From Deltaproteobacteria bacterium (GTDB lineage Bacteria > Myxococcota_A > Polyangia > Haliangiales > JADYYK01): a DNA stretch of 64,000 nucleotides. The notes below the pieces were generated by a model. It was not told the DNA's origin. It searched no databases and saw nothing but the letters and a program-made list of their open reading frames with translations. Positions 30,409 to 40,704 of this stretch are shown here, piece after piece. The DNA lies in the NCBI GenBank assembly GCA_020853705.1, contig JADYYK010000137.1:26575-90574 (forward strand), given 5' to 3'. A program made the position numbers and the translations under genes. Positions within the stretch are counted from its first letter, which is position 1. The number at the start of each line of letters is the position of its first letter.

Positions 30409-31886
30409 GCGACCTGATTCTGGCGCTGGACCAGGGCACCACCGGCTCGACGGCGCTGCTGCTCGACCGCGCCCTGGCGGTGCGCGGCAAGGCGACCGTG
30501 GACTTCCCGCAGATCTTCCCGCAGCCCGGCTGGGTCGAGCACGATCCCGAGGCCATCTGGGGCTCCATGCTGGCCGCGGTCAGGCGCGCGCTGGAGGTGG
30601 CCGGCGCGGCGCCCGGCGCGGTCCGCGCCATCGGCATCACCAACCAGCGCGAGACCACGCTGGTGTGGGATCGCGCCACCGGGACACCGCGGCGCAGCGC
30701 CATCGTGTGGCAGGACCGGCGCACCGCCGACCGCTGCGCCGCGCTGAAGGCGGCCGGCCACGAGGCCATGGTCCGGCGCAAGACCGGCCTTTTGCTGGAT
30801 CCCTACTTCTCGGGCACCAAGCTGGCCTGGATGCTGGACGCCGATCCGGGGCTGCGGCGCGACGCCGAGGCCGGCAAGGTGGCGTTCGGGACGGTGGACT
30901 CGTTCCTGGTGGCGCGGCTGTCGGGCGGCGCGGTGCACGTGACCGATCCGTCCAATGCGTCACGCACCCTGCTGTTCGATCTGAACACCCTGGCCTGGGA
31001 CGACGAGCTGTGCGCCCTGCTGACGGTGCCGCGCGCCATGCTGCCCGAGGTGCGCGCCTCGGCCGAGGTCTATGCCCTGACCAAGGGCGTGCCCGGGCTG
31101 CCCGACGGCATCCCCATCGCCGCCATCGCGGGTGATCAGCAGAGCGCGCTGTTCGGCCAGGCCTGCTTCCAGCCTGGCGACGCCAAGTGCACCTATGGCA
31201 CCGGGGCCTTCCTGCTGATGAACACCGGCAGCAAGCCGGTGGCGTCGCAGCGCGGCCTGCTGACGACGGTGGCGTGGAAGCTGCCGGATGGTGAGGTCGC
31301 GTACGCGCTGGAGGGGTCGGCCTTCATCGCGGGCGCCGCGGTGCAGTGGCTGCGTGACGGCCTCGGCATCATCGGCAGCGCGGCCGAGATCGAGGCGCTG
31401 GCGATGTCGGTCCCCGACGCCGGCGGCGTCACCGTGGTGCCGGCCTTCGCGGGGCTGGGCGCGCCACACTGGCGACCGGAGGCGCGCGGCATCATCACGG
31501 GCCTGACGCGCGGCACCACGCGGGCCCACCTGGCGCGCGCCACCCTGGAGGGCATGGCGCTGCAGATCGCCGACCTCCTGAGCGCCTGTGTCGCCGACGC
31601 CGGACGACCGCTGACCAGCCTCAAGGTGGACGGCGGCGCCTCGGCCAACGATCTGTTGATGCAGTTCCAGGCCGACATCCTGGGCACGCCGATCTCGCGG
31701 CCGGCCTCGGTCGAGACCACCGCGATGGGTGCCGCCTTCCTGGCCGGGCTGGCCACCAAGGTGTGGCCGTCCAAGGCCGCCATCGCCGACGCCTGGCGCG
31801 AGCAGAAGCGCTTCACCCCGAGGATGCCAGAGGCCGAGCGCGAGGCCCACCTCGCGCGCTGGAGATCAGCCGTCGCCAAGGCCTGA
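30405..31886 (+). CDS. glpK: Glycerol kinase
   Basis: The 493-residue FGGY-family kinase makes glycerol-3-phosphate from glycerol and ATP. It opens LILALDQGTTGSTALLLDR, has GWVEHDPEAIWGSM, GITNQRETTLVWDR, IVWQDRRTADRC, DSFLVARLSG, GDQQSALFGQACF, KCTYGTGAFLLMNTG and the C-terminal LKVDGGASANDLLMQFQADI. All key family segments are present. GGAG lies just upstream of the ATG, which overlaps the stop of the lipase-like gene. No GlpF facilitator or GlpD dehydrogenase is visible nearby. Confidence 0.97.
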   Translation: MSDLILALDQGTTGSTALLLDRALAVRGKATVDFPQIFPQPGWVEHDPEAIWGSMLAAVRRALEVAGAAPGAVRAIGITNQRETTLVWDRATGTPRRSAIVWQDRRTADRCAALKAAGHEAMVRRKTGLLLDPYFSGTKLAWMLDADPGLRRDAEAGKVAFGTVDSFLVARLSGGAVHVTDPSNASRTLLFDLNTLAWDDELCALLTVPRAMLPEVRASAEVYALTKGVPGLPDGIPIAAIAGDQQSALFGQACFQPGDAKCTYGTGAFLLMNTGSKPVASQRGLLTTVAWKLPDGEVAYALEGSAFIAGAAVQWLRDGLGIIGSAAEIEALAMSVPDAGGVTVVPAFAGLGAPHWRPEARGIITGLTRGTTRAHLARATLEGMALQIADLLSACVADAGRPLTSLKVDGGASANDLLMQFQADILGTPISRPASVETTAMGAAFLAGLATKVWPSKAAIADAWREQKRFTPRMPEAEREAHLARWRSAVAKA

Positions 31887-31922
31887 GCGGCGCCGGCCGG
31901 CGCTCGTCTCGCCTCCCGGGCC

Positions 31923-31991
31923 CTACCGGGGCTCAGGCCGGGGCTCTACCGGGGCTCAGGCCGGGGCTCTACCGGGGCTCAGGCCGGGATG
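31923..31991. repeat. Three tandem 23-bp repeats at the end of glpK
   Basis: The unit CTACCGGGGCTCAGGCCGGG plus GCT repeats at 31923, 31946 and 31969; the third copy ends GAT. The third copy runs into the last codons of the convergent membrane protein gene (stop at 31979). Short GC stems are possible within each unit. It may act as a two-way terminator or be a minisatellite. Confidence 0.75.
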
Positions 31992-32623
31992 CCCAGCTGG
32001 GCTTCCGGCCAGGTGTACGCCAGCGAGGCCTCGTCGTCGGACAGCGCCAGCGGGGCGACCAGCAGGGTGGCGCCCTTGCCGCCCAGCGCGGGCTGCGGGG
32101 TGCCGCACAGCACGACCTCGTCGCCGGCGCTGAGGGTGTGCTCGCGGACGCGGCCGGCCGGGGGCAGCGGCTGCTCCAGCAGCAGCGCGAGGGCGTCGCG
32201 CTGGCCCACCGTCATGGTCGCCAGATCGAGCAGGTGGACATGCTCGGACCGCACCGCGGTCACGCGCGCGGTGGCGAGATCCACCTGGGCGCTGGCGTCG
32301 CCGTCGCGCAGCACGGCGGGCACGCCGCGGACGACCTCATGCACCTCCTGCCAGGCGTCGTCGGCGAACAGCTCGTCGACCACGACCCGGGTCCACAGCA
32401 CGTCACGCTCGGTCAGGGCGGCGCGCAGCTGACCGCCCGCGGGCTCCAGCACGCCCTTGACCTTGCTGGTGATGCGGCGCTGGCCGAGGGCGGCGGCGCC
32501 CAGCGGGCGCGAGCGCCGCGCGAACGCCCAGCCCGACAGCCACAGCACCGCGAACCCCAGCGCCCCCAGCCCCAGCACCGAGAGCACCACGATCACACCG
32601 GTCGGAGTCAGCCAGGTCAGCAC
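31979..32623 (-). CDS. GIDE-domain-like membrane protein
   Basis: The 214-residue protein (from GTG at 32623; the ATG 9 nt upstream overlaps the TATAAT box) has one N-terminal transmembrane helix, GVIVVLSVLGLGALGFAVLWL. A soluble domain follows with ITSKVKGVLEPAGGQLRAAL, LWTRVVVDE, AQVDLATARV and REHTLSAGDEVVLCGTPQ. This order resembles the GIDE domain found in membrane E3 ligases and in many bacterial proteins of unknown role, where the RING domain is absent. No catalytic function can be inferred. It converges on glpK through the 23-bp repeats and diverges from a sigma factor gene. Confidence 0.62.
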   Translation of the reverse strand: MLTWLTPTGVIVVLSVLGLGALGFAVLWLSGWAFARRSRPLGAAALGQRRITSKVKGVLEPAGGQLRAALTERDVLWTRVVVDELFADDAWQEVHEVVRGVPAVLRDGDASAQVDLATARVTAVRSEHVHLLDLATMTVGQRDALALLLEQPLPPAGRVREHTLSAGDEVVLCGTPQPALGGKGATLLVAPLALSDDEASLAYTWPEAQLGIPA

Positions 32624-32630
32624 GAGCGGC

Positions 32631-32636
32631 ATTATA
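32631..32636 (-). promoter_or_regulatory. Perfect TATAAT overlapping an ATG, 7 nt before GTG
   Basis: TATAAT on the minus strand is followed 7 nt later by GTG at 32623, the proposed start. The in-frame ATG at 32632 is physically part of TATAATG and so cannot be transcribed from this promoter. The arrangement argues for a leaderless GTG-start mRNA. Confidence 0.6.
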
Positions 32637-32786
32637 CGAATGCCCGGCAAAATGTCCCCCCGCCTGGCGAAAGCCACCAGGCGAAAACAACCCCGACGCA
32701 GCGCACCGAACCCACAGCCCCAAGAAACATATCGGGATACATGCGCTTACAAAAAGCTTCCCTGGAAAAGGCGATGGCACCTTCGT

Positions 32787-32795
32787 TGCTAAACA
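32787..32795 (+). promoter_or_regulatory. Extended -10-like TGCTAAACA for the sigma factor gene
   Basis: TGC-TAAACA ends 8 nt before the ATG at 32804. The TGCTA start is shared with the moxR, recN, 37540 and 47930 boxes. The terminal A deviates from TANNNT. Confidence 0.4.
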
Positions 32796-32803
32796 ACTCG
32801 GCC

Positions 32804-33460
32804 ATGACCAAGACCATCGCTTCTTGCCAGGTTCGCACCGCCACCATCGACCTGCGTGCGCTGACGGACCTGGACCTGCTGGGTGAGGTGCTCGCCCGCA
32901 GCAACGATGCCTGGAACGAGTTTGTGCGCCGCTTCCGCGGCCTCATCTACCGCTGCGTGTCCAAGGTCATCTGCAAGTACGAGTCGGTCCTGGCCTCCGA
33001 GGACATCAACGAGATCTTCGCCGAGGTGCTGTTCAACCTGATGCGCGACGACATGCGCAAGCTGCGCGCCTACGACCCCAACCGTGGCTCCAAGCTGGGC
33101 TCGTGGATTGGCCTTCTGTCCATCAACACCGCCTATGACTACCTGCGCGTCACCACGCGCCGCCCCATCCTGGACCGCATCGACGGCGCCCCCGAGGGTG
33201 AGACCACCCGCGACCCGCTCGACGACGTCCTGGAGAAGGAGCGCTGGGTCTACCTCGAGGGCATGCTGAAGGACTTCTCGGAGCGCGACCGCGACTTCGT
33301 GGCGCTGTACTACGGCTCCGGCATGGAGCCCGAGCAGATCGCCGAGAAGATGCAGATCTCGATCAAGACGGTCTACTCCAAGAAGAACAAGATCCGGAAC
33401 CGCCTGGTGTCGCTGGTCAAGCACGCCCCGCCCGACTCGCCCATCGCGCTCGCGGCGTAA
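32804..33460 (+). CDS. RNA polymerase sigma factor, sigma-70 family
   Basis: The 218-residue protein has a region-2 domain (NEFVRRFRGLIYRCVSKVIC, ASEDINEIFAEVLFNLM, GSKLGSWIGLLSINTAYDYL) and a region-4 domain with a helix-turn-helix (FSERDRDFVALYYGSGMEPE, QIAEKMQISIKTVYSKKNKI). There is no region 1 or 3, so it is ECF-like. The start at 32804 gives MTKTIASCQV. An in-frame ATG at 32774 is possible, but the -10 box lies between the two. No anti-sigma gene is adjacent. The AT content of its leader region is higher than the surroundings. Confidence 0.87.
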   Translation: MTKTIASCQVRTATIDLRALTDLDLLGEVLARSNDAWNEFVRRFRGLIYRCVSKVICKYESVLASEDINEIFAEVLFNLMRDDMRKLRAYDPNRGSKLGSWIGLLSINTAYDYLRVTTRRPILDRIDGAPEGETTRDPLDDVLEKERWVYLEGMLKDFSERDRDFVALYYGSGMEPEQIAEKMQISIKTVYSKKNKIRNRLVSLVKHAPPDSPIALAA

Positions 33461-33494
33461 TTCACCACCCCGCCCCGCAGCACCCTCCCCTCAG

Positions 33495-33974
33495 CTACAG
33501 CGGCTTGGTCATGTGGACGAAGTGCGCCGGCCGGCGCAGCTTGCCAGTGTCCTTGAACGCGCTCGAGCCGCTCTCGCGATAGCCCAGGCTGGCGTAATAC
33601 GCCGGCAGCTCCTCGCGCAGGTTGACGATCTTGAGGTCCATGTGGCGGGCGCCCTCGGCCTTGCACAGCGCCTCGGCGTGGGCCACCAGGGAGCGCCCGA
33701 GGCCGGCGCGCTGGTGCCCGGGCGCGATCGACAGCAGGCCGAAGTAGCCGCGGTCGCCCTCGCGCTGGATGTAGACCACGCCCAGCAGGGCGCCGTCGGC
33801 GTCAGCGTCGTCCACGGCGCACAGGAAGCGGCCGGCCGCCATCAGCCCGGCGACCTCGGCGTCATGGGTGCGATCGCCGTCGATGAAGAAGTCCTCGACC
33901 CGGAAGGCGGCATTGATGAGGGTCGCGATGGCGGGTGCGTCGCCGGCGCCGGCGACCCGGAAGCTGGGAGACAT
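33495..33974 (-). CDS. GNAT-family N-acetyltransferase
   Basis: The 159-residue protein has the GNAT fold. The acetyl-CoA-binding motif A is GYFGLLSIAPGHQRAGLGRS, with Q/RxxGxG/A read as QRAGLG. Motif B is in LREELPAYYASLGYRESG. The substrate is unknown; family members acetylate small molecules or protein N-termini. It is divergent from the large TPR gene, with just 38 bp between the two start codons and a -10-like hexamer for each direction. It converges on the sigma factor gene with a 34-bp gap. Confidence 0.9.
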   Translation of the reverse strand: MSPSFRVAGAGDAPAIATLINAAFRVEDFFIDGDRTHDAEVAGLMAAGRFLCAVDDADADGALLGVVYIQREGDRGYFGLLSIAPGHQRAGLGRSLVAHAEALCKAEGARHMDLKIVNLREELPAYYASLGYRESGSSAFKDTGKLRRPAHFVHMTKPL

Positions 33975-33981
33975 CGCGCGC

Positions 33982-33990
33982 AGGGTACCA
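33982..33990 (-). promoter_or_regulatory. Extended -10-like TGGTACCCT for the GNAT gene
   Basis: TGG-TACCCT on the minus strand ends 7 nt before the ATG at 33974. Together with the opposing box at 34001 it fits inside the 38-bp divergent gap, leaving no room for normal leaders. Confidence 0.45.
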
Positions 33991-34000
33991 GGACTGCCTG

Positions 34001-34006
34001 TAAACT
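34001..34006 (+). promoter_or_regulatory. Start-proximal -10-like hexamer TAAACT for the TPR gene
   Basis: TAAACT ends 6 nt before the ATG at 34013. It is preceded by CCTG. It is the rightward partner of the 33982-33990 box in a 38-bp divergent gap. Confidence 0.45.
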
Positions 34007-34012
34007 GCCGCC

Positions 34013-37000
34013 ATGAGCGTGGACCCCGGGCGGCTGGCAGCAGGGGCGCAGGCGTGCGCCGAGCGTCGCTTCGATCAAGCCCTGGCGCTGCTGGCGCCGC
34101 CCCCGGCCGAGACCGAGGAGCCCCACGCGCCGGGGGTCGCGGAGGCCCAGGTGCTGCGCGCGCGGGCGCTGCTGGGGCTCGACCGCAGGCGCGCCGCCGC
34201 CGAGCTGGTGGGGCCCCTGCTGGAGCGGCCGCAGCCAGGGGCCGCCGCGCCGCGCGTCGCCCCGGTGACCCTGTGCGAGGCCCGCGCCCTCCACGCGCGC
34301 ACCCTGCTGCGCGGCTGGGCGCCCTGCGATCTGGTGATCGCCGAGGCCCGCGCGACCATCACGGCGGCGCGCCGCCTGGGCGCACCCGCGCGGGGGGCGG
34401 CGCTGGAGGCGGTCACCGACGCCGCGCTGGCGTTCGCCCGCATGCGCTGCCGCGTCAGCGCCGAGCGCGAGCTCGCCGAGGCGCGCTCGGCGTTCGGTGA
34501 CGATGCCCGGCTGGCGGCCGCCAGCGCCGCGGTGCAGCTGGAGTTCGACGATCGCGCCGCGGCCCGCGCCAGCTACCTCGGCGCCGCCGCGCTGGGCACC
34601 GACGTGGTCGGCGGCGGCGCGCGCATCACCGCGCTGGGCCTGAGCTGGATCGCGCACCTGATGGGCGAGTTCGCCGAGGGCCACGCCCGCCTCGACGCGC
34701 TGGGCCAGGTGCCCGCCGCCGACCTGGCGGTGCACCGGCAGCGCCTGGCGCTGCTGGCGGCCGCCGAGCGCTGGGCCGAGGCCATCGCCGTGATCGATCA
34801 CCTGCTGGCGGTCAGCCCGCGCGCCGACGCCGCGCGCGGCTGGCGCCTGCGCCGCGCCGGGACGCTGCTGGAGCTGGGGCAGCGCGACGCCGCGCTGGCG
34901 GCCTACGCCCAGCTGGAGGCCGAGCCCGCCGCCGAGGGCGACCCGGTGACCACGCAGGCGCGGCGCACGCTGCAGGCGCTGTCGCGCCCGAAGAGCCCCG
35001 AGCGCCGGCGCCACCGCCTGCGCGAGTTCCCCACCGTGGCCCAGCTGCGCGACCACTGCGGCCCCGCCAGCTGCGAGCTGTACCTGCGCTACTTCGGCAT
35101 CCCGGCCTCGCAGGTCGAGATCGCGCGCCAGATCAAGCTGCCCGGCGGCGGCACGCCGGTGTACGCCATGCGCCGCTTCCTCGAGGGCGCCGGCCTGGAG
35201 GTGCGACGGATCGAGGCCAGCCTGCCCGTGATCCGGCGCGTGCTCGACATCGGGCTGCCGCTGATCCTGGAGGAGGAGTACTCGACCTCGCGCCACGTCG
35301 CGGTGTGCATCGGCTATGACGACGAGCGCGAGATCATCGAGGTCCAGGACCCGATGACCCACGAGCTGCGCGAGACGCCCTATGCCGAGCTGCCCAAGCT
35401 GCTCGGGCTGGCCAACCATGGCGCGCTGATCGGCCTGCCCGCCAGCGACCTGGTGCGCCGCGCCGCGCTCGACGCCGCACGCATCACCGAGGCCAGGTAC
35501 ATCGCGCTGACCGACGCCGCGTTCGCCGCCAAGGAGGTCGAGAGCGACGCCGCCAAGGGTGACGCCCTGGTCGACCAGGCCATCGAGCTGCGCCGCGACT
35601 ACGAGCTGGCGTGGATCTACCGTTTCGGTCGCGCGCGCGACGCCTGGCAAAAGGAGCCCGGCCCCGACACCCGCGCGCGCCTGGCCAAGATCCTGACCGA
35701 GATCCTGGCGCTGTGGCCCGACGACGAGTGGCCGCAGCAGTATGCTGGCTTCGTCTACTACAGCGAGGATCGCCAGGACGAGGCGCGCGCGGCTTTCGAT
35801 CGGGCCATCCAGCGCGATCCCGGCGATGGCAACAACTGGGCCTCACTGGCCGACTGCTACATCGCGCTGGGTCGCCGCGACGACGCGCGCCACGCGCTCG
35901 AGCAGGCGCTGCTGCGGCTGCCCTGGCACGAGCGCGCCGCCGAGAACCTGGCCGATCTGTACGAGGACATCGGCGAGCTGCCACGCGCGTGGGCGCTGAA
36001 TGAAGCCGCCCGCGAGCGTGGCTCCAAGAACCCCTTCAACTTCGAGGTCGAGGCCCGCCTGCACGAGCGCCGCGGCGACCTGCCCGCGGTGCTGGCCGCC
36101 TACACCCGCGCCACCGAGGCCGCGCCGAGCCGGGTCTGGGCCAACTTGCAGCGCGCCCGCACGCTGGCCCGCCTGGGTCGCGCCGACGAGGTCGAGGCCG
36201 TGCTCGAGCCCATCCTGCGCGCGCAGCCCACCGACGCCGGCCTGCGCGTCGAGCTGGCCGACATGCTGTACAAGTACGGCCGCCCCGAGCGCGCGATGGC
36301 GATCTGCCAGCAGCTGCTGGAGAAGGACGGCAAGCACGCCTCGGCGTTCGCCATCATGGGCGCCTGTCAGTGCGCGCTGCCCGGGCTGCTCGACGCCGGC
36401 CTGGTGACGCTGAAGCTGGCGCTGTCGCTGCGCCCTGGCTATGCCTGGGTGTACGCCGAGATGGGGCGCCACCTGGAGGCGGCCGGACGCATCCACGAGG
36501 CGGTGGCGGCGCTGGCGGCGGCGACCGGGCTGGTGTCGTCGGCCAACAACCGCTTCGCGCTGGGCTCGGCGCTGGTCAGCGCGGGCGCGCTGGGCGACGG
36601 GGTGTCACAGCTGGTCAGCGCGGCGCGTGCCGCGGCGCTGGACGAGGACAAGCTGCTGCGCGTGGCCAGCGCGGTGATGCAGCAGGATGGCCTCGGCGCG
36701 GCCGGCAACTTGCTGCGTGATCTGGCGGCGGGTCGCGATGACGACGCCGCGGTGCTGCGCGCGCATGTGCGCCTGCTGGTCGAGGTGGCGGCGCAGCCCA
36801 TGCTGGCGGGGCCGCTGATCGGGCGCCTCGGCGAGCTGGAGCCCGAGGGGCCGGTGGTCGGGGCCTGGCGGGCGCGCGCCCGCCTGGGCAGCGACGCCAC
36901 GGCCGAGCCCTGGCTGCGCGAGGCCGCGGCCCCGGCGCCGGCGGGGGCCGAGGATGCGCCATCGCCCACGCGGCCGCCCCGGCTGATGGCGCGCGTGCTG

Positions 37001-37537
37001 CTGGCCGACGGGCTGAACCAGCTCGGGCGCCACGCCGAGGCGCTGCAGCTTTTGGGTGACGGCAAGCAGACCTTCGCGGTCATGCGCCAGCGCGTGCTGG
37101 CCGAGCTCGGCAGCGGCAACCTGGCCGGGGCCAAGCAGCTGCTCGACGGCTGGGCGACCTCGGGGCCGGGGCGCCGCGAGCAGAGCTGGGAGCTCGGCTA
37201 CCTGGTGGCGCGGCGGCAGGGCGACCACGCCGGCGCGCTGGACCTGGCCGGCAAGCTGGCGGCGGCCAGCGGCGAGCACGAGGAGGACGGCCAGCTCGGG
37301 CGCTGGGAGCTGGAGAAGTTCGAGTGCATGCTGCGCGCGGGCGAGCTCGGACGGGCGGAGAAGTTCGGGCTGCGCCAGGTCGCCCGCGTCGAGGACGCCG
37401 TGCGCCTGGCCGAGGTGGCGCTGAGCGCGGGCGCCGCGCCGCTTTCGCGCACGCTGGCCGAACATGCGCGTGAGCTGGATCCGGGCGGTGGCCTGTGGGT
37501 CGGCGTGCTGGCGCGGGCATCGTCTGCTACCGTATGA
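34013..37537 (+). CDS. Large TPR protein with embedded C39-like cysteine peptidase domain
   Basis: The 1174-residue protein has no signal peptide, so it is probably cytosolic. Residues 1-330 are helical repeats. Residues about 340-470 form a papain-like C39 domain: RDHCGPASCELYLRYFG with C349, SRHVAVCIGYDDE with H428, and VQDPM with D446. All three catalytic-type residues are present. Residues about 500-1170 are TPR helices (AGFVYYSEDRQDEARAAFDR, NWASLADCYIALGRRDDARH, ALLRLPWHERAAENLADLYE). C39 domains process leader peptides or act as binding folds; no substrate or transporter gene is adjacent. TPR-C39 proteins occur in myxobacteria, but I know no assigned role. Confidence 0.85.
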   Translation: MSVDPGRLAAGAQACAERRFDQALALLAPPPAETEEPHAPGVAEAQVLRARALLGLDRRRAAAELVGPLLERPQPGAAAPRVAPVTLCEARALHARTLLRGWAPCDLVIAEARATITAARRLGAPARGAALEAVTDAALAFARMRCRVSAERELAEARSAFGDDARLAAASAAVQLEFDDRAAARASYLGAAALGTDVVGGGARITALGLSWIAHLMGEFAEGHARLDALGQVPAADLAVHRQRLALLAAAERWAEAIAVIDHLLAVSPRADAARGWRLRRAGTLLELGQRDAALAAYAQLEAEPAAEGDPVTTQARRTLQALSRPKSPERRRHRLREFPTVAQLRDHCGPASCELYLRYFGIPASQVEIARQIKLPGGGTPVYAMRRFLEGAGLEVRRIEASLPVIRRVLDIGLPLILEEEYSTSRHVAVCIGYDDEREIIEVQDPMTHELRETPYAELPKLLGLANHGALIGLPASDLVRRAALDAARITEARYIALTDAAFAAKEVESDAAKGDALVDQAIELRRDYELAWIYRFGRARDAWQKEPGPDTRARLAKILTEILALWPDDEWPQQYAGFVYYSEDRQDEARAAFDRAIQRDPGDGNNWASLADCYIALGRRDDARHALEQALLRLPWHERAAENLADLYEDIGELPRAWALNEAARERGSKNPFNFEVEARLHERRGDLPAVLAAYTRATEAAPSRVWANLQRARTLARLGRADEVEAVLEPILRAQPTDAGLRVELADMLYKYGRPERAMAICQQLLEKDGKHASAFAIMGACQCALPGLLDAGLVTLKLALSLRPGYAWVYAEMGRHLEAAGRIHEAVAALAAATGLVSSANNRFALGSALVSAGALGDGVSQLVSAARAAALDEDKLLRVASAVMQQDGLGAAGNLLRDLAAGRDDDAAVLRAHVRLLVEVAAQPMLAGPLIGRLGELEPEGPVVGAWRARARLGSDATAEPWLREAAAPAPAGAEDAPSPTRPPRLMARVLLADGLNQLGRHAEALQLLGDGKQTFAVMRQRVLAELGSGNLAGAKQLLDGWATSGPGRREQSWELGYLVARRQGDHAGALDLAGKLAAASGEHEEDGQLGRWELEKFECMLRAGELGRAEKFGLRQVARVEDAVRLAEVALSAGAAPLSRTLAEHARELDPGGGLWVGVLARASSATV
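37525..37533 (+). promoter_or_regulatory. Extended -10-like TGCTACCGT
   Basis: TGC-TACCGT at the very end of the TPR gene ends 6 nt before the ATG at 37540. It partly encodes the last TPR-gene codons, so selection on protein may explain some of it. Confidence 0.35.
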
Positions 37538-37539
37538 AC

Positions 37540-38001
37540 ATGTGCATGACGTCGCTCGCGGCCGGGTCGCTGATGGCCGTGGTGCTGCTGATCGCCGCGG
37601 CGCTGGCGCTGTGGCTGATGCGCCGCGAGCGTGGCGGTGGCGGCAGCGCCGGGGCGCGCTTCCGGCGGCTGCGCGGCGAGGGCAGCGGCGGTCAGGGCGG
37701 CGCTGGTGAGGGTGACGGCGAGGGTCGCGAGGGTGATGGCGAGGGGGACGGCGACGGGGACGGCGGCGGTACCCCGGTGCTCAAGAACGGCCACAAGAAC
37801 GGCAGCAACGGCAAGCACGTCAGCGCCGGCCCCAGTGAGACCACCCTGGCGGCGCACAACCTGCTCGACGACGCCGAGGCCGCGCTGGCCGGCGGTGACC
37901 GGGCCGGGGCGCTCAGGATGATCGACGACGCCTGCCTGCTCGCGGGGGAGGACCCGATGGTGCTGCGCCGCGCCGAGGTGCTGCGCGCCCGCGTCGCCTG
38001 A
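37540..38001 (+). CDS. Small single-pass membrane protein, unknown
   Basis: The 153-residue protein starts at one of three nearby ATGs (37534, 37540, 37546); 37540 is chosen because it lies 6 nt past a -10-like box. One transmembrane helix (SLMAVVLLIAAALALWLM) is followed by RRER. A long Gly/Glu/Asp linker of hexamer-like repeats (GEGDGEGREGDGEGDGDGDG) leads to a short helical domain (NLLDDAEAALAGGDRAGALR) similar to a TPR helix pair. It follows the TPR giant by 2 nt, suggesting a functional link. No family recognised. Confidence 0.7.
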   Translation: MCMTSLAAGSLMAVVLLIAAALALWLMRRERGGGGSAGARFRRLRGEGSGGQGGAGEGDGEGREGDGEGDGDGDGGGTPVLKNGHKNGSNGKHVSAGPSETTLAAHNLLDDAEAALAGGDRAGALRMIDDACLLAGEDPMVLRRAEVLRARVA

Positions 38002-38005
38002 GGTC

Positions 38006-38107
38006 GTGTCAGGGTTGCGTGTCAGGGTCGCGTGGTAGGTCCCACCCACCCCCAAGGCGGCGGGGGATCCGACGACGCTCCATCTCGAAGGCGGCGGGGG
38101 ATCCGAC
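38006..38107. repeat. Short direct repeats upstream of the penicillin-binding protein gene
   Basis: GTGTCAGGGT occurs at 38006 and 38019, and AAGGCGGCGGGGGATCCGAC occurs at 38054 and 38088 (34 nt apart). They lie in the 186-bp gap before the penicillin-binding protein gene. They could be regulator-binding sites or decayed repeats. No reading frame spans them convincingly. Confidence 0.6.
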
Positions 38108-38170
38108 AACAATCCGGGCATGAACCGCCCTTGACCGGCGTCATTTAGCCCTCGCGCCCCGGTGCGGCGC

Positions 38171-38179
38171 TGGTAGACT
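38171..38179 (+). promoter_or_regulatory. Extended -10-like TGGTAGACT
   Basis: TGG-TAGACT ends 8 nt before the ATG at 38188. TTGACC at 38131 is too far (37 nt) to be its -35. Confidence 0.5.
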
Positions 38180-38187
38180 GCGCGGCG

Positions 38188-40703
<2,516 letters not shown>

Positions 40704-40704
<1 letters not shown>

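Noticed and set aside
31923..31991. CRISPR-like direct repeats
   Set aside because: The three 23-bp units are contiguous with no spacers, and no cas genes are nearby.
38131..38136. TTGACC as a -35 for the penicillin-binding protein promoter
   Set aside because: It is 37 nt from the TAGACT hexamer, far outside the 16-18 nt range.
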